The notes below the pieces were generated by a model. The model searched no databases. It saw nothing but the letters and a program-made list of their open reading frames with translations, and had not been told where the DNA came from. From Pohlia nutans (taxonomy: Eukaryota > Streptophyta > Bryopsida > Bryales > Mniaceae), in contig CM040106.1 of assembly GCA_022496805.1 (NCBI GenBank), positions 682,001 through 746,000 on the forward strand: DNA of 64,000 bases, read 5' to 3'. A program made the position numbers and the translations under genes. Positions 22,284 through 33,409 of the stretch are shown one piece after another; position 1 is the stretch's first letter; the number at the start of each line of letters is the position of its first letter.

Positions 22284-22293
22284 GGAGTACGAA

Positions 22294-22370
22294 CTGTGGA
22301 GGTGTTTGTTTGGTGCATTGTTTGAGCTAAACGTGAATATTTTTTACGAACCAGGCTGTAATACGCCTTG
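22294..22370. repeat. 34-bp terminal-repeat-like sequence (copy 2) plus neighbour
   Basis: CTGTGGAGGTGTTTGTTTGG begins a 34-bp segment exactly complementary to 4038-4071, followed by TAAACGTGAATATTTTTTAC as at 4077. It marks where gypsy element 1 coding similarity ends. Confidence 0.75.
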
Positions 22371-22493
22371 AATATGAGTGAATAATGAGAACAAGAGCAA
22401 ATTGGAAAGGTTTACCTGTGGCAATCAATGTTTATAAAAAAGATCATCCGAGTACAAAACTTCTCCACGGATAGTCAAATCACGTCCATGAAA

Positions 22494-22927
22494 GGATGTC
22501 ATGGTGCTTTCTTCCCATTTTCAATTTTTAAAGAATGGGTACATAACACTTTTTTCTTGAATTGAGGAGGAGCCATTCTTTGAAGATTGGAAGCATTCTT
22601 CTCATTGTGAGGTGAAGAGTGGACGTGATTTTTATTCTTTGAGGAGAAGTTTTCAACTCGGTAGCGTTTTCATCTTAGTTGTTGGTTATAGGTTTGCCAA
22701 GATTACTTAGCGTAAGCAAATTCTCCAATAGACTACAATTTTCATTCTTCACACGCATTCAAGGGATGTCACAACACGGTTCATGGAGAATGGCCACACT
22801 TGTCTCCTTAATATTCTATTTAGATTCTCAATTCTCAGAGGAATGAGAGAATTGGTCTCTCTCAATTCAAGGAAAAAGTACCACGTACCCATTCTCTGAA
22901 GATTGAGAAATTGCGGTGACACCCCTA
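22494..22927. repeat. Imperfect fold-back element
   Basis: About 75 bp at the left (GGATGTCATGG..., AAAGAATGGGTACAT, TTTTTTCTTGAATTGAGG) is repeated inverted at the right (CTCAATTCAAGGAAAAAG, GTACCCATTCTCTG, CGGTGACACC). The arms differ by several substitutions and small indels. No target duplication is clear. Confidence 0.65.
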
Positions 22928-22968
22928 GGTTATCAAGGGAGAATCGACTGGATATGGCAGATGTAAAC

Positions 22969-23897
22969 TTAACCCCTAAACGTACCAATTGTTTGAACGC
23001 AAGTAAATGTTAGCCTCAAAAAATTAGCATGACTTACATTTACAGTCAGGTACAACATGCTTACGAATTTTTCAATCACTTTTAACTAGAAAGTTCAACA
23101 ATCTTTAGGAAACTCTAGCATGCTCAAAAATGAACCGGTTTTGAAACCACAAATTTCATTGGGATTACAATGAAGTGTGCTTCAACTTCATGATAAGTGA
23201 AAAAAAAAAAATTTAAAATCATACAATAATTTAAATTTCTTTTACACACTCTTTAACATTTCATAGTGAACCTTTAGAAGATAGTCAAAGTTTTTTTGCA
23301 TTTACGTAGAGAATAAGTAAAAAACCGTACAAGTAGTTCAAGCGGTGTGGGATCAAGTATCACTAAAGCAATTGTGAAGGTTCATTTCTAAAATGTACCA
23401 TTAAATACAAGTTGTAATTTTTACAAATGGTGGCAACACTAAATAGTAAATAGCATATAGAAAACATCAAAAAATTGTATGATTTTCATTTACATATGTG
23501 TATATGTAATGATGATAAAGTAGACTTTAGTGTGATTCTAATGCAATTTAAAATTTGAAAATTAATTTTTGAGCATACATGGGCCTTCCAAAGTTCCCAC
23601 AAATCTCAACTAGATCGAGAATTATTAACCATCTTGTACCCGATTGTACATTAGGTGTATATGAGAGGACCATTGCATCCATAAAATCTACCCAACAAAT
23701 TTGACATTCTTATTTGGAGGCCTTTCTAATATTATCAACATCTCCCCATCACAAGAGATTTACTCTAATTGATAGAGAATTTAATAGGCTTGCACTGGTG
23801 ACTTGGATGAAAGCCATCCGAGATTGTACGAGAAAGTTACAAGGCTTTGAATCCGTTCGTGATCCAATTTCTGGACGCTGGGACATTTAGGGGTTAA
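22969..23897. mobile_element. TTAA-flanked element A (piggyBac-like non-autonomous?)
   Basis: TTAA at 22969-22972 precedes CCCCTAAACGTACC; TTTAGGGG precedes TTAA at 23894-23897. An exact CCCCTAAA / TTTAGGGG inverted pair sits inside TTAA flanks. The right subterminal block (ATCCAATTTCTGGACGCTGG, GAAAGTTACAAGGCTTTGAA) reappears inverted at 63,896-64,000 and in diverged form at 52,590 and 55,160. No coding capacity. Confidence 0.7.
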
Positions 23898-24628
23898 CCT
23901 CTAAGTGCCTGAGAGACCAAAAAATGGTTTATAAATGAACTCGACTACTCAATTCCAACTGCTGCGTCGATGATTTCCATCCAATTCTTTTTGTGAAGGG
24001 CTTTTGCTTGATGATGCTACTTCTTCAAGTTAAATTCAAATTATTCAAGGTGTTTTTAGATTTTACATGGGGTCCCAACTACTAAAAGAGTCGTAAAAAC
24101 GATTCACCGTGTAGTGTATTTTGAATGTTTTTGCTTGTTCTACTTAAATTAAATTTAGGCTATGAAAATGAGTTCCATTGCATTTGAGTTTAACTAACAA
24201 AATGAAGCTTGCCAAGTTTAGTTTTTACTCCACTTTGAATTTTTGGAAAAATCTAAAAAATGAGTGTTTTATTGTAGTTACAAGTTTGGTTGGTAACACT
24301 AAGGTGTAACAAAATTTCTAAATTTAGATACATGGATAATTTTCATCAACTAAACTTTTCTTCATTGTAATTTACACCTTTGGTAGAAAAATCGGAAGTT
24401 TCTAAGACATGTTGTAATTGATATGAATTTTCTTTACAATCACTTCCTAAAACGATAGTAATTTTAAAATTTCACCAAAATTTATGAAAAATTCAAGATT
24501 TGTAGTAGACATGTGGCTTCATCTACTAAAAATATAAAGTTGAAATATTTTATTATTTTTGGTTGCAAAATTGAGTGTGGCAGATAAAGCATGATTCCAT
24601 GGTCATAGGCCCAACCTTTAGGGGTTAA
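23894..24628. mobile_element. TTAA-flanked element B, abutting A
   Basis: The right TTAA of element A (23894-23897) is also the left TTAA of this one: CCTCTAAGTGCCTGAGAG follows immediately, and TTTAGGGG-TTAA closes it at 24617-24628. The left end resembles those at 5956 and 6734. The two elements sharing one TTAA suggests successive insertion at the same site. No ORF of note. Confidence 0.65.
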
Positions 24629-24776
24629 GAAGACACGCCGCGATTTAGTTGAAGCAGTTTTATTGTTCATCCAGTGCGCAACGTGGTGCGCGATGACAGT
24701 GTGTAATGTTAGGAGGGTTTTCCAGTCTAATGCAATGCTTCTCCACAAAACCACAAAACGTAGAAAGTGTGTCTGA

Positions 24777-24794
24777 TTACGGTATATACCGTAA
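24777..24794. promoter_or_regulatory. 18-bp perfect palindrome with TATATA core upstream of the ASI1-like gene
   Basis: TTACGGTATATACCGTAA is a perfect palindrome. It lies about 110 bp before the GC-richer stretch at 24,890 that looks like the transcript start. It could be a dimeric factor site or hold a TATA element. There is no direct evidence of function. Confidence 0.35.
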
Positions 24795-24879
24795 ATCAAA
24801 TTTTCGTGGGATTCATGCCTGCAAACAGTAAAGAATTTTGTCGCCGGCATTCAATTCTGCGCGTTTTGCAGCCGTAGCT

Positions 24880-25505
24880 GGGATTTTTCTCTGCGAATAG
24901 AGGCAAGTAATCAGAAGGAGAAGGTTTGTTTTCACTCGATTTATCATTCGGCCTCTTGGTCACTGGAATTTTTTTCTCGCAATTGTGTGTGAAAATGTCT
25001 TGGTTTGGTGCTCACTCGTGCTGGCAATCATTGATCAGCTATGCATTCCTATAGCGGACCTTTCCGTGCAGTTGAACGGTTGTTTAGGATTTGCGATTAT
25101 TTCTTACTTTTGTTTGAGTCAGGCTGTGAGTATAGAGTATGACACTGGAAGTTTCTTGTAGTTTAGAAATGTGTAGTGATTGAGTTTATTTTGTTTCCAT
25201 GATTTTAATTTAATTTTGATTTATTCCTTTTTCAATCAGGAAATTCTTAGGGATCTGAGGAATGGTGCAAACTGATTTAAAATTGAAACGAGTGCCGGGA
25301 AGATGTTGTCAAGGAGTTCTTGATTCTGCCTCCCATGATTGACGATGCTGGCAAAATGACTCTGAGTGTACGACCGGAGATTGGCAGTATGTATTAAACT
25401 TTCAGTACGTCAAGTTGTAAACTTACAACATACTCGAGTCTGAGTCCGAGTCCGAGTCTGAGATCAGCCGAACTACATTACCAAGAGGAGATAGGGGGAA
25501 ATAGT
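24880..25505 (+). other. Probable 5' UTR and leader intron of the ASI1-like gene
   Basis: A likely leader intron runs from the GGAGAAG|GTTTGT donor near 24925 to the TTTTTCAATCAG acceptor near 25240, since the sequence between is T-rich and exon-like DNA follows. A GAGTCC-type hexamer repeat lies at 25433-25467. The first coding ATG follows at 25506. Boundaries are inferred from splice consensus only. Confidence 0.4.
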
Positions 25506-28500
25506 ATGTCTGGTCCTAGGAATGAGAGTTTTAATGAAACGAATTTTGTTTGGGGAGCGAAGTTGACGGGCAGCAACTACAAATCCGTCACCTTACGTGG
25601 TGAATTATTTGCACTCGGAGATTGTGTGCGATGTCCGTTGAAATCTAGAGAAGGCCATGTTGGGAAAATCGTTAAGCTGTCACAACAGGAGGGTAGAAAG
25701 ATGTGCAGAATTCGGAGTTTCTATTCGACCTCTGAGTTCCCGCCATCTGTGAAGGGGCTGGATTGCACCCCAGAGCCGAAAGAGCTCTTCCTGGCGTCTG
25801 GAGAAGGGCCTGGCGTGGAGAAGGATGTATTATTGGTAAGTATTGCAATAAATCATAGCTTAGTGATTGGAATCTTCGATCACCTGTTAGGACGATACCG
25901 TAGTATGGACTACGCACTCGATATGGCAATTCACGGATATGCGTTTTTTAGGTTTTATCTAATTGGTCATTGTCAACATCTCAATTCAGGAGAAGATAGC
26001 TGGTAGATGCATCATACTTTGCACTGCAGAGGAGAACTTCAATGAGATGCCTTCTGGTGAACAAATTGAAGCAGCTGACTACTTTTTTCGTAGAGGGTAC
26101 GATCCTGCTAGCGAGGAAATTGTTGGGCTTGATAGTGTGGAAGAAGCCATAGGAGGTACGCTTTGAAAGTTGATGAACAATTTGCAAGCATCATCACTGC
26201 GTATGCCTTTTGTTCTCGAAGTAGATCTTCATTCGTAGTCCGAATTTGGATGTTTGGAGCACTTAATCTGCTCCCCACCCTGATAATCCTTCAAGCTCAT
26301 TCAATTTAGAACTTTCTAATATCACTGATTCTGTATCAATAGTGAAAGGCGCTTAGCCAATGATAAATTGCAAGTGATTCTCTGAGAGAGCAAAAGTTGT
26401 TGGGCTGCAGCTCAAAAAGTATACAACAAGAAGGATTGGCTGGTAGACAAGATTGTTGGACGATTGACGTCACAGGTTTGATTCTTATTCTTCACCTCCA
26501 AGATTCCCATCATTTTCATTTTCTTCTGCCTTTGTATGAGGAAATGCTACTTTCCCCGGTTCTTTCTGGCTATCTTAACAAATTTTGAGTTTATGGCGAA
26601 TCTACAACTTTTAATCATTGTCTTATTGAAGTGACCTTTCTCTGCATTTAATTTAACTTAGATCTTTTTGTACTCAATCTACTGTTGTTACGAATAACTT
26701 AATTTCCCTTCGTATCAACGTCGTGCCAAAATTTTATTTCGCCTTACAAATGTCTGGTCCTACATGCACTATTTGTTCCCGACTTATTTTCGATTCTTTT
26801 GTAGGTATCTGCTTCCAGGGTGCACTGTCAGTCTCCTGCTTTAGGTTCGTCTTCCCATCAGGATGCAGCCAAAGGTATGTATTCATCTGTTCCTGAGGTG
26901 TCGACTGCTCCGTTGAGAGATTCAACGGAACGAAAATTGAAGAGAAAGAGTGATAATTTGGTACCGAAGCCACACAAGGTTGACGCAGTAAGGATAAAGA
27001 ATGAATTGCATATTATCAAGAAACCCAAAGGTGAGATGAGTGCTACAATGACAGAAAAGTCAAATGCACGTTGTGAATACTTAGTCTTCGCTATTCAAGC
27101 GCCATCGAGGATCAATTCAAGTCAAAGACTGGAGGTTTCGCCAGTCACATGTAAACCGCCTACTTCATCAATGTCCAAGGTTCAAGTAATTCAACGGGAA
27201 GGGAAGGATGGGTCTCTCAGGGTGTCGAGTTTTCCTTTTTCTCTAGTTGGCTCAGCTGCTACTAAAGATGAAGGAATGAGCTCTGAAAATGAAAGGAAAA
27301 ATGAAGACATGCTTACTGAAGAGACACCGATCTCAATCGTTAAATCCATAAAAAGAACTAATGCCTCAGCTGAGAGGGAGAAGCCATCTGAACTTCAGAA
27401 AAGAACTATTGAAGGTGTTCTCATTGCCACATCGTTGGTCACTTCGACGCAAGCTGGGACAAAATGTGGAGAATTAAGGTCTGAGAGACAAAAAAATAAG
27501 GGCGAGTTGTCTAGTGAAGGGACACCCAATATAATCTTTAAGCCTGTAGAAAGGAAAATTGCTTCATCTGGCAGGGAGAATCCCTCTAAGAGACTTCACA
27601 AGAGAGTTGATGAAGATATTGCCACCCCTCATGGTTCAAGATACATTACAAGTGCGCCTACTTTACTTACAAGAAAGGTTCTACCTGCAATAAAGGTTTC
27701 AACTCTGAAACCAAGTGTAATGAAGATGGGCTCAAGTATACCTACTGCAAGTCTTCGCGCTTCAAAAGAGGTGTTCCAGACCGATGTTGGTAGCAGGATT
27801 CTGAAAAGAAATGACGATGTCCCACATGCACCAAGTATGAGACAGCGACAATCTGGCTCTCAAACTTTAGACATATCTTTTAGAAAAGGAAGCTTATCCA
27901 TAGCAAATGATCTATGTCATCCTGGATCAAGTATCCCAGAATCACCTAGAGCGGCATCGAATAAAGATCTGACTTATAGATACACTGACGGAATAAATTT
28001 ATCGGAGCCATCACCATCAACAGGTGCTGAACAGGTAACAGGCGGCCACCTAATTGTAATTTCAGAGCAATCTGTAGAAGCATTTGTGAATTCATGGATG
28101 CCTATTAGAATATATTTTCTGTGTGGAATTGTCGCAGCTGGCAAAATTTCACAATAGCTTTCTGAAGCCTTTGGGGTGTCACCTGTCCCAAAAATTGTGC
28201 TTATTTTAGCATGATTATTACCTTTGATGAGAACCCCTGCTGTACGTACTTCATAGCTGTTTATACTTTCCTCATTTCGATATTATTGCTCTTCCTGATG
28301 TGGTTGCTTGTTTTAACATGTGGTATTGCTGATATGGTGATATATGAATTGTTGGATTCACACTTAAATGTTGATGCTACAGAAACCTCAAGGTCAAGTT
28401 TTCAAGCCAAGAGTTGAGGTGAGTGATATCCAGGATATTTTACATATTGATACTTTAGGACAAGATTGTGGTTCTCATATATTTTGACCTGAATAGATCG

Positions 28501-30374
28501 AGCCACTGAGCTAATAAATAGTTGGATTGACTACTACAGGACTGGGATATCTCATTACTTCCTGCAATTCTGAACAACAGGGTTCTATTGCTTAAGAATC
28601 TGGTTCCAGGACTTCATTCCTACGAGTTGGCGGTTAGATCTTTTCCTTTTATAAGTTACAACCCCATAACGGTTTTTCGAACCCAATTCAGTTTTACAAT
28701 TTGTTCGTGGGATGCAAAAGGACTTCTACTTGCCTTATTTTATAGTCACATGTTCGAATTTGAGACCGATGATTGTTGACCTGAAATATTAATCCTGTTT
28801 GCAAACGATCACAATTGAAAGTATTAATTGAACCTTATCTGAGTTGCCTGCAGGAGGCTCTTACTCAGGCTATGAGAATTAGATGTGAAGTGCGAATTGC
28901 ATCATCTGTGTCGTCCGCTTATCATAATAGTGCGTCTCTATCTATTTTAGCTCTCGTACACAATGGCATACTGGCAGCTCAACGCTTTGAAGTATGCAGT
29001 CCCTTGGATTATTATTAGCTGGAAGGACTGTTAATTTTAGATAAGTAGAAAATTCATTTATCACTAAACCTAAAGTAGTTTATCTTGTCTTTCTAGCTAC
29101 GGCACTCTTGAAGCTTCCGTCTGCAAAGAAAGCTCAGGATGTTATACATGAAATGGAGTCAAATTATGTACTAGTGGCAAACAGGTATGCTAGCCCTTCA
29201 TGCTTCAAATTGGCTGTTGCTCTCATTGATCGGGGTTTTTTAATTTTAGATTTTATGACGATACTCAATGACGATATTTCATTGCAAAAGGCTGCCACCT
29301 CTTACACGTGGGTTATGGAATCGTTCGGATATTTTTGAGTCGTGCCTAAAACATGGTCTTACAATCTCATCATTCTTAGTCTTGGCAAATTCTCTAGCTT
29401 ATCTCTTGTTTAGTTTTGCTGACGAGCGCTTGCTCCTATTTACCTTCATAGGGGTGCAAGCGGTGGTTGATTCATTGAGTGATATATTGATTCTTCAGTG
29501 CTTAATCATTTCCGTGTTGTGATTTCCTGAGTATTTGACTTCTATGGTTGCACAGGCTTGTGACCGCAACTCTTTTTAATTACCTTGAGTTCAGAGCACC
29601 GCAATTATCAAAGTATCCTGGCCATCTTGAATTTCCTAAAGAAGGGCGAGATTATGTGAATGAGGATTTTGTGAGTCACAATTGATCTCGTCTCAGTTCT
29701 TTACGAACCGATAGAGAATTCATTTTGACATTATCTAAAATTTTGTAATGTATACTACAGGATACAAGCATGTTCGTGTTACACCAGCAAATGAAGATAT
29801 GTTAACTGTTATACCAGTCATTCGATGAATAAGAGTACAATGATTAACTTACACAAATTTGCTTGGTTTTGTACTGCAGAGAAACACAGTGGCAACTTCC
29901 CATTTGGCACAGGGGAATACAATTGAGTTCGCTTTTGGTCTTCCGTGGCGAGTGCTTGATGAGCAGCATGAGGAGCAATGGCGGATGTTACAAGAGGTAT
30001 GCTTTACCCATCCCCTGCTCAGCTGGCTCGCACACTAGAATGTGGAATCATCATATTCTGAGTTACTATTGTTTTTTACTTTTGCAACTCTGATCCTTTC
30101 GATCATTTCTTACGTCTTTATCTTGTCTTGTCAATATGCTCACATTTGTTCAATGTACATATAGAAGTGGAGAGCATGATTTGGTTATTATTCTGTGAAT
30201 TGAATTTAAGTACTACCTATTCAATGTTCCAAGTTTAAATACTCTTTTTAGTCGTGAGAAATGAATAATTTTCGGCTGTGCTGCAAGCAGTTGAAATTAT
30301 CTCAAGTTGACACTCGCCTTCTGTTTATGGAAACGTTTTGTAGACACATTACTCAAACGCCAACGACAGGGTAA
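25506..30374 (+). CDS. ASI1/IBM2/SG1-like protein: BAH domain + RRM, 11 coding exons
   Basis: Model (all junctions GT-AG, phases agree): 25506-25835, 25990-26155, 26411-26475, 26805-28034, 28383-28418, 28540-28632, 28854-28929, 29097-29184, 29556-29670, 29880-29996, 30288-30374; 800 codons. Residues ~30-165 form a BAH domain: ELFALGDCVRCP, GHVGKIVKL, KELFLASGEGPGVEKDVL, EKIAGRCIILCTAEENF, EAADYFFRRGYDP. Exon 4 (410 codons) is Ser/Lys-rich and disordered with an internal duplication. Residues ~620-710 form an RRM-like fold starting NNRVLLLKNLVPGLHSYELA. The C-terminal signature RNTVATSHLAQGNTIEFAFG is characteristic of the plant ASI1 family, nuclear proteins that bind heterochromatic introns and promote distal polyadenylation with EDM2 and AIPP1. 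The last exon is the least certain; a short alternative 3' end is possible. Confidence 0.85.
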
Positions 30375-30797
30375 AAGTGTACTGAAATTTAAAGTATCCT
30401 TCAACGAGAAAGAGACCCAGACAAGATCAGTATGTGAGACTTTGTTTTTTTCAAGTTTTCAATGCATTCACAGGGTTCAGTTGGAAATCTCATGAGTATT
30501 TGCAGTGGCTGCTGGCAATCAGACCCTCTTTGATGTGCATCAACACTTACATTTATGCCTCAAATGTGAAGCTCATTAATTCATTCAGCCAATCAAAAAT
30601 TCAGATTTTTTTTCATATTTCTTATGTCAAAGCAATTTGTTCAATCTATGCATTGCATTTTTAAGAACGTTAAAAATAACACTTTCAGAATTCAGAGGAA
30701 GGGGCTTATAAAATGTGCAAGGGAACATTGAGAGCCTTGCAGCATTGACCCTTTCAACTACATCAACAGCTTTGATTGGCCATATCTTACTCTTTTG
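30375..30797. other. 3' UTR / spacer after the ASI1-like gene
   Basis: AT-rich DNA with no further coding exon recognised; a polyadenylation region is likely here. It runs into the truncated 3' LTR of gypsy element 2 on the opposite strand. Confidence 0.5.
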
Positions 30798-30996
30798 ATC
30801 GTGTATCTTGGAAATTGTGGCGTGCCAATGAGTTTGGCTCCATTGCTTTTATACAACAATACAACCAAATTTGACAGTTAGGTCAGATCGGTTAAAAAGT
30901 GTTTTCCTAGATCTACTTTCTGTGGTAAATTGGAAAATTACCGAGGTAAAACTCAGATCGGTAGGCCTATCGGTAGCTCCTAATTTACCATTAACA
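30798..30996 (-). repeat. Truncated 3' LTR of gypsy element 2
   Basis: Matches 38,043-38,243 with scattered differences (shared GATCGTGTATCT, TTTGGCTCCATTGCTTTTAT, CGGTAGCTCCTAATTTAC). Similarity stops abruptly at GATCGTGTATCT, so about 230 bp of LTR is missing on the gene side. Confidence 0.8.
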
Positions 30997-31016
30997 CTAT
31001 CCCCTTCTAAACCAAG
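30997..31016 (-). other. Polypurine tract of gypsy element 2
   Basis: On the minus strand GGTTTAGAAGGGGATAG directly precedes the LTR TG, where plus-strand priming tracts of LTR elements lie. Confidence 0.6.
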
Positions 31017-31067
31017 TTCACACCTGGAACTTGTAAAAATACAGTTAGGAAAATTTGCCAATGGGGA

Positions 31068-32450
31068 CTAGTTGTTGGTTACATGATAAAGACGGCAGTG
31101 GCTGTGTTGTGTTGGCGGCATGATGTCCTTGGACTTGGTAGCTTGTTCGTTTTGTGGAGTATTGTAGTGCGGTCCTCCAAGTGTGCCATTGGATCCTGGG
31201 CGTACGTCGCCTTGCTGAGCCGCAGTTGGGCTAAGGACATCGTCGTGGTAGGAGTGGGCGAAGAGCAAGTCGAATCCTTTGGTCGATAGAAGAGGAGCCT
31301 GGATTGGTCCTATTCCCGAGGATGTTGGTGTTGGGCGGTTAAGGATGTGGGTACTGATTGATCGTGTCGGTGATTGTACGACGTTGTCATCTTCCCAGTC
31401 CGGAAATGCCCGTCGGTAGCGTTCGAGCAGGTCGTATGTTTTTGCTAGCGCCTCCGCATACTGCTCCCCTTTGTATCTGACTTGATCCATCTCGGAAAGT
31501 GTGGCTTCAATCTCCAACGAAAGTGTTGCGTTGTTGGCCATGGCCACCTGGATGTCATTTTGGTGGTCATGTTGGCTTTAGTCCTCTCGGTGTTGAGCCG
31601 GTCGCGTTCTCCGGTTACTACTGCCAGTAGAGTTTGGTTCTGCTGGTTTTGTGCGGTAGTGGTAGCCGATTCGGCGCAGTATCGGTCTAGTTCTCTCCGA
31701 ATCCGGGTGAAGTCGGTAGTGTATTAGCGAACGGTTGCTGAGGTGGAGTAGAGTTGCGCTTCCAACTCGGTAGTCCGTCTGTGCGCGAGGTCGATGTGTC
31801 GTTGGTGTGCTGTTGAGTACCGGAATGCTGGAGGGCGGCGGCTATCGGCCTTGAAGGCCGCGGAAGAAATTAGGGGGACGGAGAAGGAGGGCAGAGGCGA
31901 AGAGTTCACTGCGAAGGAGAGAACACCGAGGTGGGAGAGAAAGGATAGATAAATAGTAGATAGAGGAGAGAAAGGAAATGAATGCTAGTAGTTGTGGAGT
32001 GAAGAGAGAAGTTGTGGGATGGCGTAGTCTAGGTTCGGTAGCTAGGTAGGGTGGGGGTGCGGTAGGGTTGGAAACTGATGAACCTAGCTTTGGCTCGTTT
32101 GATGTCGGCTTCGGTTGTACCGATGCTAGCGGTATGTACGGTCGGTAGTTGGACGTCAGCAATCGGTGTGGTGTTTGTTTGGGCGTGACAATTGGGGACG
32201 GTGCTAGGGTTTGTGCGAAATTCGAGGTCGGTGTTGGGTTTGGTGCAGAATCCAGAATTGGTGTTGGGTTTAGTGCGAAATCTGAGGTTGGTGTTGGGTT
32301 TGGTGCGGAATACGAGGGCGGTGCTAGGTTTGGTGTTGGAACCGGTCGTGGTGTTGTAAGAAGTGCCGATCGGAAGAGTGTGTCGTTTAATATTGGACGT
32401 GGGGAAATCACCACTAATATAAAATTGGTGGTTGTGGTTGTGTCCTCGGT
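31068..32450 (-). pseudogene. Extra 3' ORF(s) of gypsy element 2: Pro-rich then coiled-coil
   Basis: Downstream of integrase on the minus strand, 32414-31842 encodes 190 codons that include 14-residue Pro/Thr repeats (SAPNPTPTSDFALNPTP). Bases 31909-31068 then encode a helical region with a heptad-like pattern (LSLEIEATLSEMDQVRYKGE and YAEALAKTYDLLERYRRAF). Order and composition mirror gypsy element 1 at 20,880-22,280. Function unknown; it lies where some plant gypsy lineages carry an additional ORF. Confidence 0.6.
32205..32346 (-). repeat. 42-bp tandem repeat in the extra ORF
   Basis: About three and a half 42-bp units, with cores such as GGTGTTGGGTTTGGTGC and TTCGAGGTC, encode 14-residue Pro/Thr units on the minus strand. 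Confidence 0.8.
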
Positions 32451-32539
32451 TTCCTCTTTCTCTTGGGTGTTTGGCTGGAGTAGTATTGCGCTCTTATCGG
32501 GAGCTGTCCTTGCTGCTTGAAAGAGCTAGTCATCATAGA

Positions 32540-33400
32540 GGTATCCGTAAGGCTTGAGTTTGTTGATGTTGACGATGATGAGGTCCAGATCAAATTTTTC
32601 GACTGCTACAAGTAAAACAATGTTATTGGGCAATGGGTATTGGACTCAGTAAGGGCCAAACCATTTATGTTTTAGCTTACCGGGGTGAATGTTGGCGCCT
32701 TTGGGGTACCAAAATATCGAGTCGTCTAGGCGAAATTGACGTGTTGGTCCCAAAGTATTGGCCCATTGCGCTCGGTTCCACTGTGATATCCCTAGAGTCT
32801 CGAGGGCTCGGTAGTGTGATTCGTTCAATCGCTTGAGATCTACGGTGCGAGTTGCGAGGACGCACTCGGGCGTTTAGTCGGTGGGTGTAGTTTTGGTATG
32901 TACTAAGTACTCGGTACGCATTAAACGAATGATTCCATATAACAACTGAAACGGAGTATGGCCGGTATCGATCTTAAAGGCTGTCCGATAGGTGAATAAG
33001 ACTGTCTGTAGTTGGCAGTCCTAGTCAGTCTTGTTGTGGTTGACCAATTTTTGGAGGAGTTGAGCAATCACCTTGTTTGTGGATTTGGCCTGTCCATCCC
33101 TCTGGGCGTAGTATGTTGTAGACGTCTTGTGTCGTAGCAGAAAGTGCTTCATAAGGGCGAGGATGACTTTGTTTTTGAAGTGGACGCGTGATAGCTATCA
33201 AAGTGTAGGGGCAGCCAAAATCGATGAAAATGTTCACATGCGGGAATTGTGCAGTATGCCCGGTTGTGTTGTCCCGAAGTGCGACCGTCTCGATTCATTT
33301 AGTGGTGTAGTTAGTAGCTACAAGGATGTACCAATTCTCTGCTGGTGTGCGTTTGAGGGCATGTGATCCACGTAAAAAACAAACTTTTTACCGAAGAGAT
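32540..33400 (-). pseudogene. Integrase of gypsy element 2, degraded
   Basis: The C-terminal block reads KLKHKWFGPYRVQYPLPNN and VEKFDLDLIIVNINKLKPY on the minus strand (32,690-32,540). Upstream, FHYRALETLG-type and NIFIDFGCPYTLI blocks mark the core and its C-terminal edge, but stops and shifts prevent one frame. Unlike element 1 the core region is at least partly present. Confidence 0.7.
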
Positions 33401-33409
33401 AATGTCAAA

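Larger units (their letters stand above)
11249..22293 (+). mobile_element. Ty3/gypsy element 1, incomplete, with extra 3' ORFs
   Basis: Order on the plus strand: 5' LTR, primer-binding-like site, gag with zinc knuckles, protease, RT, RNase H, integrase remnant, then about 2.7 kb encoding an additional proline-rich and coiled-coil ORF. No 3' LTR is found; the right side stops at the inverted-repeat motif at 22294. Two DNA transposons are nested in it (14087-15204 and 17868-18783), and removing each restores the reading frame. Numerous stops and an integrase deletion show it is dead. An extra ORF between integrase and 3' LTR is a feature of several plant Tat-lineage gypsy elements. The same architecture occurs in element 2 at 30,798-38,243. 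Confidence 0.85.

Noticed and set aside
24482..24850. 122-codon minus frame before the ASI1-like gene
   Set aside because: Overlaps the right end of a TTAA-flanked element and the promoter region; no domain or codon signal.
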